Source: Chitinophaga ginsengisoli
GTDB lineage: Bacteria > Bacteroidota > Bacteroidia > Chitinophagales > Chitinophagaceae
DNA length: 64,000 nt
NCBI RefSeq assembly: GCF_003014595.1
Contig: NZ_PYGK01000003.1
Location: 310,001 to 374,000 of the forward strand
Direction of reading: 5' to 3'
The notes beneath the pieces are model-generated. The model was not told the DNA's origin and made no database searches. It worked only from the letters and a program-made list of their open reading frames with translations. Made by a program: the position numbers and the translations under genes. This document shows, in pieces, positions 8,405 to 17,138 of the stretch; position 1 is the first letter of the stretch; every line of letters starts with the position of its first letter.

Positions 8405-9427
8405 ATGGATAAAAATGAGCACCGTATTTGCGGCTACAGTTCTCTGCTGATCTCCCTGATGGTAAATTCACCAAAGCTTTTAGCTTTGCGCGAAAATGGA
8501 GTGATGGCTCGTTACTGGCATTTTAATCCCTTTGAGCTTTTATTCCAGTTTGCATTTAACATGATTTTTTGCTTCCTTCTTTTTAATATTAACCTGCGCA
8601 AGGGGAAAGGGTTGTCGTCTTACAGAGAAAGAAGGAAGTATTACTCCTATGTTACCTTTAATTTCGTTGCTTTTTGTGTTTTATTGATAACAGGTACGGT
8701 ATTACAACGTTTGTTTTTCCCCGCTCTTCAACTGCCAAGGCTAATATTCTCGGGAGCATTTTTCCGATTGTCATTCAGTGCTATACTAACGGCCATCATC
8801 ATAAAGATCATATTGCTGATGCGTAATTCCAGGAGCATGACAGCCGAAAACCAGCAATTGAAAAATGCTTATCTGGCCTCGGAGCTGCAATTATTAAAAG
8901 AGCAGATGAACCCGCATTTCCTGTTCAATTCCCTGAGCAGCCTTTCGGCGATAGTCCGTGAGAATCCTGAGCAGGCTCAAAAATACATCCGTGACATGTC
9001 TGCTGTTTTTCGGTATGCATTGGTAGGATCTCATACGGATCTGGTCCCCCTTGCCGATGAACTGACGATGCTCAGATCGTTTGCAAAACTTATTTCCATG
9101 CGGCTGGAGGATGCGTTTAAGCTCACCATCAATATTCCCGATGTATACCTGCCGGTTAAAATACCCCATCTATCGTTGCAGCCCCTGCTTGAAAATGCAG
9201 TCAAACATAATGCAGCGACAACTGAAAGACCATTACAGATAGCGATTGAGGCAAAGGACAATCAACTTATTTTCAGTAACAGCCTTTGGGAAATACCAAC
9301 ACCGGAAGCGAGCAATGGAATAGGCCTTGCCAACCTGAATGAACGTTTCAGGATCATGATGCACCAGGAAATTGAGATCAGCCGGTCTGAAACATACTTT
9401 ATCGTAAAACTCCCTTTAAAACAATGA
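8405..9427 (+). CDS. LytS-type sensor histidine kinase
   Basis: 340 residues. About four hydrophobic membrane segments occupy residues 40-140, followed by a short coiled coil and the His_kinase (PF06580-type) domain with phospho-acceptor His171 in MNPHFLFNSLSS. The ATP-binding half shows HLSLQPLLENAVKHN and GIGLANLNERF. It overlaps the response regulator start by four bases (ATGA at 9424), a coupled pair. The stimulus is unknown; membrane location implies envelope or small-molecule sensing. Confidence 0.92.
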   Translation: MDKNEHRICGYSSLLISLMVNSPKLLALRENGVMARYWHFNPFELLFQFAFNMIFCFLLFNINLRKGKGLSSYRERRKYYSYVTFNFVAFCVLLITGTVLQRLFFPALQLPRLIFSGAFFRLSFSAILTAIIIKIILLMRNSRSMTAENQQLKNAYLASELQLLKEQMNPHFLFNSLSSLSAIVRENPEQAQKYIRDMSAVFRYALVGSHTDLVPLADELTMLRSFAKLISMRLEDAFKLTINIPDVYLPVKIPHLSLQPLLENAVKHNAATTERPLQIAIEAKDNQLIFSNSLWEIPTPEASNGIGLANLNERFRIMMHQEIEISRSETYFIVKLPLKQ

Positions 9428-10200
9428 AAAATATCCGTATCGTGGTCGTGGAGGATGAAGCAGCTACCGCCCGCAGCCTGATCCAGATCTTACATGAAGC
9501 AGACCAGCACATCACTGTTGTTAAAACGTTGGGGGCCGTGTCCGATGCAGTCACATGGTTCAATGACCATCCTGACTCCTATGATCTGATCTTTATGGAT
9601 ATCCGTCTGGCAGATGGTCTTTCGTTTGATATTTTCAAGCAGACAACGATATCCCGTCCTGTTGTTTTCGTGACTGCCTTCAATGATTACGCGATTACTG
9701 CCTTCAAGAACAACGGTATCGACTATATCCTCAAACCATTTGATCCCGATGAGATCAAAAGCGCATTGGACAAATATAAAAACTGGACCGGCGCTGCTGA
9801 AAGGCCTGACGGACCGGCGCTGGTCGAACTATTGGCACAACTTGGCAACCTGACCAAATCCTATAAAAAATCCTTCCTGGTGCATTACCGGGATAAACTG
9901 ATCCCATTGGAGACAGCTAAAATAGCCTGGTTCTATACAGCAAATGAAGTGGTTTATCTCCGCACCATCGATGACAGCCAGTATATTGTAGAATCAACCA
10001 TGGAGCAGTTGGAACAACAACTGGACCCAACATTATTTCTAAGGGTAAGCCGCCAGTTTATACTCAATCGTAACGCTATAATAGAAGCAGAGTTTTATTT
10101 CAATGGGCGCTTACTGGTCAAAGTAAAACCACAGCCGGACGAGCATATTATTATCAGTAAAGCTAAGTCTGCTGAATTTAAAAAATGGATGAACAGCTAG
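9424..10200 (+). CDS. LytTR-family response regulator
   Basis: 258 residues. Receiver domain at 1-125 with acidic residues DE at 11-12, phospho-acceptor Asp59 (IFMDIRL), Thr in VTAFND and Lys in LKPFD; then a LytTR DNA-binding domain from about 150 (FLVHYRDKLIPLE, FLRVSRQFILNRNAI). Partner of the kinase just upstream. Candidate targets are the secreted-protein genes downstream (10363 onwards), but no operator is identified. Confidence 0.93.
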   Translation: MKNIRIVVVEDEAATARSLIQILHEADQHITVVKTLGAVSDAVTWFNDHPDSYDLIFMDIRLADGLSFDIFKQTTISRPVVFVTAFNDYAITAFKNNGIDYILKPFDPDEIKSALDKYKNWTGAAERPDGPALVELLAQLGNLTKSYKKSFLVHYRDKLIPLETAKIAWFYTANEVVYLRTIDDSQYIVESTMEQLEQQLDPTLFLRVSRQFILNRNAIIEAEFYFNGRLLVKVKPQPDEHIIISKAKSAEFKKWMNS

Positions 10201-10362
10201 GTCAATTCACCCCCTGGTTTTTCCATTTCACCGGGTTTGTCAGGGATTGAAATCTTATTTTGACCAATTTTGTACCAAGCCATGAGGCTAATACAAACAA
10301 AGACAAGGAAATGAAAAATGATATCGGCCTATACCGGATCTAAAAAAACAAAATCGACAACT

Positions 10363-10761
10363 ATGAAAAGTAACAACACCACAAAGGGCATAGCCGTGGC
10401 ACTGACCCTGTTATTTATGCTGTCCGGTCAGCTGGTTATGGCGCAGCGTGGCACTGCAATGCAGGATAAGACGCCGCAGGAAAGGGCAAAGTTCCAGACA
10501 GAAATAATGAAAAGTAAACTGGCCCTGGACTCCGTACAGCTAGAGCAGGTTGAGGCAATCAACCTGAAATATGCCTTAAAAAATGAACCAGTCATTAAAA
10601 GTGACGACAGTAAGTTTTCTAAGTTCAAACAGCTCAAGTCATCGCAAAAAGAAAAGGAAGCGGAGCTTAAAAAGATCCTCACCGCCGAGCAGTTCAAACA
10701 ATACCAGGCTTTCCAGGATGAGATGAAGGCACAACTAAAAGAAAGGAGGAAGGAACAGTAA
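10363..10761 (+). CDS. Small secreted Spy/CpxP-like protein
   Basis: About 132 residues from the ATG at 10363; an in-frame ATG at 10318 is less likely because MKSNNTTKG followed by a hydrophobic core and VMAQ forms a good signal peptide. The mature part is helical and highly charged (LTAEQFKQYQAFQDEMKAQ) with the LTAEQ motif style of Spy/CpxP-like periplasmic proteins. Probably a periplasmic stress or chaperone-type protein. It follows the LytTR regulator by 162 bases. Confidence 0.75.
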   Translation: MKSNNTTKGIAVALTLLFMLSGQLVMAQRGTAMQDKTPQERAKFQTEIMKSKLALDSVQLEQVEAINLKYALKNEPVIKSDDSKFSKFKQLKSSQKEKEAELKKILTAEQFKQYQAFQDEMKAQLKERRKEQ

Positions 10762-10819
10762 GTACCAGCCTGGTTTCCGGATATCAACATTAATGCATCA
10801 ATAAAAAAGAAAAAGAAAA

Positions 10820-11872
10820 ATGAAAACGCTATTATTCAGCCTATGCATATTGGCTTTCATCTCCTCAGGCGGCTGTTCTAAAAGTACAGATGTATCCCAG
10901 GCAAAACTGGTCGATGATGACCTGGCAGGACCGATTTCCCGTCCCTCCTCAGGATATGGTGCCGATGGTACTTATGCAGTATCAGAGATCGATTTCCCTA
11001 ACACCGAATATCCAGGCACCAAAGTCACTGTATTTTATCCATCAGGCATTACCTCGCCCCGACCAACCATCTTCTACTCACATCCCTATGGTGGCGAGAG
11101 CAAAGAGTATAACAGGGGGTTGTTCGAATTCATTGCCAAAAAAGGTTATGTGGTTGTATTCGTTCCTTATGCCACCAATGACAGTACCATAGACCATCGT
11201 TATCTGACCTTGTGGACCGGTTTCACTAAGGCCGCTGCTGATTACCCAGGCATTATAGATACCAGCAAAGTGGGCTTTATGGGGCATTCCTTCGGTGGGG
11301 GCGCTTCGATCGGCCTGTCCTATAAAGCTTTCACCGAAAGAGGCTGGGGTCAGAACGGGCGCTTCCTGTTTACGATGGCGCCCTGGTATAGTTACCAGAT
11401 CACCTCCGACCAACTCGCCAGCTTTCCTGCCAATACGAAGATGATCACCCAGGTCTATGATGAAGATGTTTATAACGATCATCGAATGGCCATAGATATC
11501 TTTAAGAACATCAATATTCCCAATGCTGAAAAGGACTACTATTACCTGAAATCATCAACGGTGGCCGGCTATAAATATACTACGGACCATGCGCTGCCCA
11601 ACACCCGTACCGCCTACGATGCATATGACTATTATGGGGTTTACCGTTTGCTGGATGCGCTGATTGATTATAGTTTCAATAACAGTGCAGCGGGAAAAAA
11701 TATGGCACTGGGAAATGGTTCAGTCGAGCAGGTTACCATGCCTGGATATAATGGGCAGTTTATGGCACCGCTCGAAGTCACAGATAATCCCGTTCCAAAA
11801 TACAGCCAGGATAAATATGAATTTAAATGCAGCAGTGTGCTATATAATCCAAGAATAGCCCATTGCAAATAA
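10820..11872 (+). CDS. Secreted alpha/beta hydrolase (dienelactone hydrolase/cutinase-like lipoprotein)
   Basis: 350 residues with a lipoprotein signal (lipobox Cys19 in SSGGC). An alpha/beta-hydrolase core carries the oxyanion-side segment TIFYSHPYGG near residue 83, the nucleophile Ser157 in GHSFGGG, a candidate acid in QVYDEDVYNDH and a candidate His in TDHALPN. The layout resembles the dienelactone-hydrolase and polyester-hydrolase groups. Probably attached to the envelope and acting on an ester. Same direction as the Spy-like gene upstream and the serine hydrolase downstream, with short gaps, so probably co-transcribed. Confidence 0.82.
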   Translation: MKTLLFSLCILAFISSGGCSKSTDVSQAKLVDDDLAGPISRPSSGYGADGTYAVSEIDFPNTEYPGTKVTVFYPSGITSPRPTIFYSHPYGGESKEYNRGLFEFIAKKGYVVVFVPYATNDSTIDHRYLTLWTGFTKAAADYPGIIDTSKVGFMGHSFGGGASIGLSYKAFTERGWGQNGRFLFTMAPWYSYQITSDQLASFPANTKMITQVYDEDVYNDHRMAIDIFKNINIPNAEKDYYYLKSSTVAGYKYTTDHALPNTRTAYDAYDYYGVYRLLDALIDYSFNNSAAGKNMALGNGSVEQVTMPGYNGQFMAPLEVTDNPVPKYSQDKYEFKCSSVLYNPRIAHCK

Positions 11873-11890
11873 CCGTTTAAGAACAAAACG

Positions 11891-12955
11891 ATGAAAAAGA
11901 TAGTTTTACTGCTGATGGTTCTGTTCGCATTTGGCGCTGCCTACGCTCAACAACCATTTTCCCAGGTAGATCATTGGCTTGACGCCCATGCCAGTGAAAT
12001 GGGAGGCAGACTGATCCTGGTGGTCTATAAAGATGGGAAGGTGATTTATAGCCATGCGGTCAATGAAATGAATGGCAGACAGCAGATACTGGTCAGGCTG
12101 ATCGCTAAAAGGAAGGGAGCGGAACCGGATTTAGGCGATTATACCGAAACGACAAAACAACCCATCGCCAGTTGCAGCAAATGGCTGAGTGCAGCGCTGG
12201 TGATGACTTTTGTGGATGAAGGCAAAATACGGCTAAACGATACGGTTGGGAAATTCCTTCCTGTACTTTCAAAAAACGGGAAAGGCGGCATTACGATCGG
12301 AGATTGCCTGTCGCATATGACAGGGATCCTGTCCCCGGATTTAAAAGAGGACCTGAAAGAGAAACGGCAAGCCAATAATATGGATGAGGTGATCAATCAA
12401 ATAGGCGGCTATCCCATAGAGGGACTTCCGGGAACGGTCTTTCGTTATAGCAATACCGGTCTGCAAATCGCCGGTGCAATACTCGAAAAGATCACCGGCA
12501 AGCGTTTTGAGACGTTGTTTGCCGAGCGCATCGCCGGGCCGCTGGGAATGAAAAACACGGATTTTGGATATAGCGCCGTAGCCCTGCCCGCAGGCGGGGC
12601 CAGCAGCACACCCGAAGATTATATCCACTTTTTAACCATGATTTTAAACAAGGGCATCTTCCATGGGAAAAGGATTTTATCGGAAAAAAGTATAGACGCG
12701 ATGCAAGTAAACAGAATCACTCCTGATGTCAAAGTAGCCTATACGCCCGCGGAAGTCACAGGTGTAGGGTATGGTTACGGGGAGTGGATCATGGGCAGTG
12801 GTTTGGTCAGCAGTCCGGGGCTTTTTGGCAGTTACCCCTGGATTGACAACCGCAAGGGATATTGCGCATTTTTGATGGCCTTTTATCTCAAAAGTGACGG
12901 TCGGCAGGAAAAATATGCCGAACTGAGAAAATTGGTCGATGAACAGATCAGATAA
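11891..12955 (+). CDS. Serine hydrolase, beta-lactamase class C / esterase family
   Basis: 354 residues with a Sec signal peptide ending AYAQ. Catalytic SxxK is SCSK at 94-97 and YxN is YSN at 186-188 (FRYSNTG). The third motif (usually HxG or KTG) is not clear; SSPGLFGSYPW lies at the expected place. Such proteins are periplasmic esterases or D-aminopeptidase-like enzymes more often than true beta-lactamases. Starts 18 bases after the upstream hydrolase, so same operon. Confidence 0.85.
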   Translation: MKKIVLLLMVLFAFGAAYAQQPFSQVDHWLDAHASEMGGRLILVVYKDGKVIYSHAVNEMNGRQQILVRLIAKRKGAEPDLGDYTETTKQPIASCSKWLSAALVMTFVDEGKIRLNDTVGKFLPVLSKNGKGGITIGDCLSHMTGILSPDLKEDLKEKRQANNMDEVINQIGGYPIEGLPGTVFRYSNTGLQIAGAILEKITGKRFETLFAERIAGPLGMKNTDFGYSAVALPAGGASSTPEDYIHFLTMILNKGIFHGKRILSEKSIDAMQVNRITPDVKVAYTPAEVTGVGYGYGEWIMGSGLVSSPGLFGSYPWIDNRKGYCAFLMAFYLKSDGRQEKYAELRKLVDEQIR

Positions 12956-13079
12956 AATAACGCTTTCAATTGTTGCATTCATAGTCGCTTTGGCCTTTGA
13001 TATCATGAACTTTGATACTCCTGAACCATTACCGTAATTAAATGTATGTTCATAACGATTGATTATTTTTGATATAACC

Positions 13080-13499
13080 ATGAATACAGCAGGATATTCA
13101 GCAACACCACTGGCTAAAAAATTGGGCATCAAGGACGGATTCGTAATCCGCCTGGTGGGGCAACCAGCATATTATTTTGATCTGTTTGAGGACATGCCTA
13201 CCAACATCCAGATACTCGATGATACGACAACAGCCAAAAATCTTATTCATTATTTTACGAGGCAAGCAGACGATCTGCTCAGGGATATCCCCTTATTAAA
13301 GAGAGAAATCCAAACCAATGGCATGATATGGATCTCCTGGCCCAAGAAGGCATCAAAGATCACCACCGATATTACTGAAGATGTGGTCCGGAACCTGGCG
13401 CTAAGCAATGGTCTTGTTGACATTAAAGTTTGTGCGATAGATGAGATCTGGTCCGGCCTTAAATTGGTCATACCGGTAAAGGACAGGGCGAAAAAATAA
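13080..13499 (+). CDS. DUF3052 family protein
   Basis: 139 residues from the ATG at 13080 (MNTAGYSATPLAKKLGIK), the characteristic DUF3052 start; a 7-codon extension to 13059 lacks support. The middle segment MIWISWPKKASK and the end VCAIDEIWSGLKLV are also typical. A small cytosolic protein of unknown function, often next to stress or regulator genes. Stands alone here. Confidence 0.85.
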   Translation: MNTAGYSATPLAKKLGIKDGFVIRLVGQPAYYFDLFEDMPTNIQILDDTTTAKNLIHYFTRQADDLLRDIPLLKREIQTNGMIWISWPKKASKITTDITEDVVRNLALSNGLVDIKVCAIDEIWSGLKLVIPVKDRAKK

Positions 13500-13570
13500 A
13501 AAGACAATTGGCCCCAAATGCCCGTTTGCTCCTGGAGTAGTTTCCCTGATATTTTCGACAATGAACATTT

Positions 13571-14326
13571 ATGGAGATAATAGACTACAAATCGTTTGCT
13601 GCAGACTGTATTGAAGAACTGAAAGTTTTACAGTCGCAATTCTCAGAAAAATTCGATGTTACGCATGCAAACTGGTTTTATAATCAAGCGACCGGTTTGC
13701 TGACTTTCTCCTCTGATAACACTGAACTTAATTTCAAATATTTTGAGGTTGGAAGCTTCTCGCCCAAGTCTGAGACATGGATGTGGTCATGGCACAATGA
13801 CTACACTTTGGAGAATGTTAAGGAAACTGCCAGACAAATTAAGGATTTTGGAGCGAGGGTTAATTTTGCTAAATTAACCGAGGGCTATTTCCCAAGCGAT
13901 GAATTTGAAGCCTGGGAATTTGCAGCTATCGCAACCAAACTAACGAATGGAATTGGTGTATATAGACCCGTCAACGATGATGGATTGCAAATCTTTCTGG
14001 TTCTAACAGAATTTATCGACAATCAATTAGCCCGAAGGATCAAGAACAAGTATATACAGTGCGGCACCCACGCTTACGGGAGAATTGCATTTGTGTGTCA
14101 ACATCTGAATTTTACTACCAAAGTTGGTTTTGAAGAATCATTCGAAACGTTCGAAGGTATGGAGCTGTCGGACGATGATGATTTTCAAGCCTGGTGTGAC
14201 GATTGTGAGGCCGTTAGAGTTGCAGAAGACGGATGGAACGATAAGGCAATGGAATTTGTAAAAATCAAAGTAGTTTGTGAAGGATGTTATTTTAAGATGA
14301 AGGAGTTAAACTTAGGTACCAAATAA
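13571..14326 (+). CDS. DUF6882-like protein with C-terminal Cys pairs
   Basis: 251 residues. The first 150 (GLLTFSSDNTELNFKYFEVG, then SETWMWSWHNDYTLENVKE, then EAWEFAAIATKL) fit the DUF6882 pattern seen in cytosolic proteins of many bacteria. The C-terminal part has Cys pairs CDDC and CEGC plus CQHL, which could bind zinc. No signal peptide. Function unknown; such proteins are sometimes found in polymorphic-toxin or immunity neighbourhoods, but no toxin is present here. Confidence 0.7.
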   Translation: MEIIDYKSFAADCIEELKVLQSQFSEKFDVTHANWFYNQATGLLTFSSDNTELNFKYFEVGSFSPKSETWMWSWHNDYTLENVKETARQIKDFGARVNFAKLTEGYFPSDEFEAWEFAAIATKLTNGIGVYRPVNDDGLQIFLVLTEFIDNQLARRIKNKYIQCGTHAYGRIAFVCQHLNFTTKVGFEESFETFEGMELSDDDDFQAWCDDCEAVRVAEDGWNDKAMEFVKIKVVCEGCYFKMKELNLGTK

Positions 14327-14340
14327 AGCAATGCAGCATT

Positions 14341-14570
14341 AGAAACGACATTGGATACGTTGCCGATGAAGTTTATCCAAGACCCTATAGACAGCACAGT
14401 TTCGTCTTTATGATCCGAACACAGGTAACATGACTAAGGCTCAGAGAGAAGATTGTACCGATCTTGAAAAAGCCGCTGTATGAGAAGGTGAACAAGTAGA
14501 AGAGCGGATTTGTGATCACTATGCAGGAAAGCCTAATAGATGGGTCGAGCAAATGCGGATGAAGATATAA
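14341..14570 (+). pseudogene. Decayed coding fragment
   Basis: The plus strand reads RNDIGYVADEVYPRPYRQ in one frame, then YDPNTGNMTKAQREDC in another, an in-frame TGA after EKAAV, and EERICDHYAGKPNRWVEQ to a stop at 14570. Composition is protein-like throughout, but it needs at least one frameshift and one stop to be read. No start is visible. Family not recognised. It lies in an otherwise empty 430-base gap. Confidence 0.45.
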
Positions 14571-14757
14571 CTTTAAAAATAATTCGGAATCCTTATGTAA
14601 AGGATAAGAATCAACAGGTTCATTCTCTATTTTATTTACTATTAAATCATTCAGCCGACTTTAACTAAACTCGAGCTGTATTGTAGAGAGAGCGTAGCAA
14701 TTGTTCTGAAGCAGTGTATCAGATACCAACAAACCATCTTTGGGAGAGCCGCATATT

Positions 14758-15042
14758 TCAGCATTCCCAATTAAAATTTAATGACCCGCATTTAGGGCAA
14801 ACCATATATTCCTTATCAAGTTTGTCAAAATTGCAACGATTGCAAAGTCCATAAGTTCTGTTAACATGTGCTACAATATATTTAGCTTCCAAATGGCTGA
14901 GCCCATAAATATCGACAAGGTATTTTACCGAATAGATAGGCGATTGAAGCGTCAATTCCAATAGCTTTTTTTTCTCTGACGGGCTTAATTCCGGAACTTC
15001 AATTCCTTCTTTTGGTAAACAATTTTTGCACTTAACATTCAT
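14758..15042 (-). CDS. Small zinc-ribbon-like protein
   Basis: 94 residues with an N-terminal CKNC and C-terminal CNRC plus CPKCG, a four-Cys zinc-ribbon arrangement around a central helical region (SPIYSVKYLVDIYGLSHLE). Probably binds zinc. No neighbour suggests a role; the gene stands alone between the decayed ORF and the LytTR pair. Confidence 0.7.
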   Translation of the reverse strand: MNVKCKNCLPKEGIEVPELSPSEKKKLLELTLQSPIYSVKYLVDIYGLSHLEAKYIVAHVNRTYGLCNRCNFDKLDKEYMVCPKCGSLNFNWEC

Positions 15043-15200
15043 AAATGTTCTTTTTATTCTTCAATATTGGATACATCGTTTTATACGAAATTTTTCATAT
15101 TGATATTTGTAGTGATGCAGCGAGTGTTGTAATCGGTCACACTTTTGTAGTGGACAGCGGTTAAAGCATTCAATAGATCTCGCCGGACCTGGGCTATATA

Positions 15201-15899
15201 TCAACGGCTCCTTCCCCTGTTAATGCTGGCCATGAATGACACTTTATGGCTTTCGCCTATGGGCAGGTATTGATCACCGATCACAATACGGTTACGTTCA
15301 ATGGTGTCAATTTTGTCGATCGCAATGATGTAGGACTTGTGGCTTCTGACAAACAACGAAGCTGGCAATATTTCCTCCAGGTTACGAAGGCTATCAAGCG
15401 TAATAATCTTATTCTTCTCCGTGTGGATGATTACATAATCACGTGCTCCTTCCAGGAAAAAGATTTCGTCAAAGCGTACTTTTACCAGCTTCTGGTCTGT
15501 TTTGATGAAAATATGATTGGTGGAGGAGGGCTGCTGTGGGACGGGGGCGATCAGCTCTGCCGCTTTCTGTACGGCTTTGTAGAACCGCTCAAATGCCACC
15601 GGTTTTAGCAGGTAGTCTACCACATTATGCTCAAAACCGTGGATGGCATATTCTGCATAGGCGGAGGTGATCACCACTCTGCATTTGTTATTGATGGCCT
15701 GCATAAACTGTAACCCATCCAGCTCAGGCATCTGAATGTCAAGGAAAATAAGGTCTGTTTTTTCGGGACTGGCCAGCGAGAGCGCTTCCAGCGGCTTGTC
15801 GCATGCGGCCACGAGCTCCAACTCAGGGAGCTTCGATACATAGCTGGCCATTAACTCCAGGGCCCAGGGTTCATCGTCTACCAGCAGGCATTTAATCAT
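15201..15899 (-). CDS. LytTR-family response regulator
   Basis: 232 residues. Receiver domain with DDE at 8-10, Asp54 (IFLDIQMPELDG), Ser/Thr in ITSAYAEYA and Lys in LKPVAF; LytTR DNA-binding domain from about 128 (IFIKTDQKLVKVRFDEI, FVRSHKSYIIAIDKI). Begins three bases after the kinase stop on the same strand, so co-transcribed. The divergent outer-membrane barrel gene is a plausible target. Confidence 0.94.
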   Translation of the reverse strand: MIKCLLVDDEPWALELMASYVSKLPELELVAACDKPLEALSLASPEKTDLIFLDIQMPELDGLQFMQAINNKCRVVITSAYAEYAIHGFEHNVVDYLLKPVAFERFYKAVQKAAELIAPVPQQPSSTNHIFIKTDQKLVKVRFDEIFFLEGARDYVIIHTEKNKIITLDSLRNLEEILPASLFVRSHKSYIIAIDKIDTIERNRIVIGDQYLPIGESHKVSFMASINRGRSR

Positions 15900-15902
15900 A
15901 GT

Positions 15903-16943
15903 TTAGTTTGTTTTGAGTGTCAGCATCAGGTGTACCGCAAATATATTTCCATCGTCATTGATCTCTAATTTATGCTGGCCTGCGTATTGCAATGCCAGTC
16001 GATTCTGCACATTCCTGAGTCCTATGCCTGAAACGGGGTCTTTTGTATGGCGATTGATCTTGTTCCGTACAGTGAAGCTGAGCTGACTGCCTGTCGTTTT
16101 CAGCTGAATATAGACAGGATGTGCGGGGTCTGTCACCACTCCATGTTTAAAGACATTCTCCACAAAAGAGATCAGGATAAGCGGCGCAATGTATTTTCCT
16201 GACGTACCACCAGACAGCTCAAACCGGAGAGCCGTGTTACGGCTACGGTATTGTTGAAGTTCGATATAATCCTGCAGATAGTTAATCTCGTTGTTCAACG
16301 GAATTTCTTCGGCGCTGCCATCGGCAATCACATACCGCATCATGCCAGATAGTTTCTGGATGGCTGGCAGCGAATTTTCCGATTGATGATATACCATCGA
16401 ATAAATGTTGTTCAGACAGTTGAAAAGGAAGTGAGGACTCACCTGCGATTGCAGGAAGGCTTTTTCCGCCGCTACTTTTTCTTCCTGCAGGCGCAGGCGC
16501 TGGTGCTCAGATTTCAGCCAGTTGTCTACAAACCAGATGATGGCTCCCGGCAGGATGATGTGGCTGAAACAAAGCATGGCATTACCGAAAATGTAGGCGC
16601 CGCCTTGCACGGAATAATCCTCGTAGCAATAATTACAGATACCCCACCATTTCAGGAACAGGTATTCCTGTACCAGAAAGCGGGTGCCCACAAATAACCC
16701 GGACAGTACGAACCAACTGCCTACCAGGGTTATAAACTTTCGCTTCCTGAAAAAGACAGGCAGCAAGATGCAGTAGCTCAGGTAAAAGACAGCCGCGAAA
16801 AGAATGATGTTCGAAAAGAAGATCGCATTTGGATCGGGACGGACCAATTGATTCTTATAAGCCAGCTTGCTCAGGAACTCTACGAAGAACATCGTGTAGA
16901 GCCAGTAAATAATATGCACCCACAGGAGTACTTTCTTTTTCAT
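15903..16943 (-). CDS. LytS-type sensor histidine kinase
   Basis: 346 residues from the ATG at 16943 (MKKKVLLWVHII); an in-frame ATG at 17000 would add a stretch without signal or TM character. About four membrane segments in residues 5-140, a coiled-coil linker, then phospho-acceptor His171 in VSPHFLFNCLNNIYSM and the ATPase half with IGLRNVQNRLALQY. Partner of the LytTR regulator immediately downstream. Confidence 0.93.
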   Translation of the reverse strand: MKKKVLLWVHIIYWLYTMFFVEFLSKLAYKNQLVRPDPNAIFFSNIILFAAVFYLSYCILLPVFFRKRKFITLVGSWFVLSGLFVGTRFLVQEYLFLKWWGICNYCYEDYSVQGGAYIFGNAMLCFSHIILPGAIIWFVDNWLKSEHQRLRLQEEKVAAEKAFLQSQVSPHFLFNCLNNIYSMVYHQSENSLPAIQKLSGMMRYVIADGSAEEIPLNNEINYLQDYIELQQYRSRNTALRFELSGGTSGKYIAPLILISFVENVFKHGVVTDPAHPVYIQLKTTGSQLSFTVRNKINRHTKDPVSGIGLRNVQNRLALQYAGQHKLEINDDGNIFAVHLMLTLKTN

Positions 16944-17138
16944 GCCGGTGCAAAGTACCGAAAAAGAAGAGAATAGGGTTGACTTTACTGCAAACGCCAC
17001 TTTTCATCCGACAAACACTTTAGTCCCGACGGCAACCGGGATTGTATCCTCCGAAACCCGCTCCTGCATTGATAGTAGGAAATATGGCGTTTGCAGAAAA
17101 TCCACGGTGGTCAACAGTCGTGCCAGTAGTTTTGTCCC

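Noticed and set aside
17127..17134. TAGTTTTG as the -7 box of the outer-membrane barrel gene
   Set aside because: It is only five bases from the start codon, which would leave no leader.
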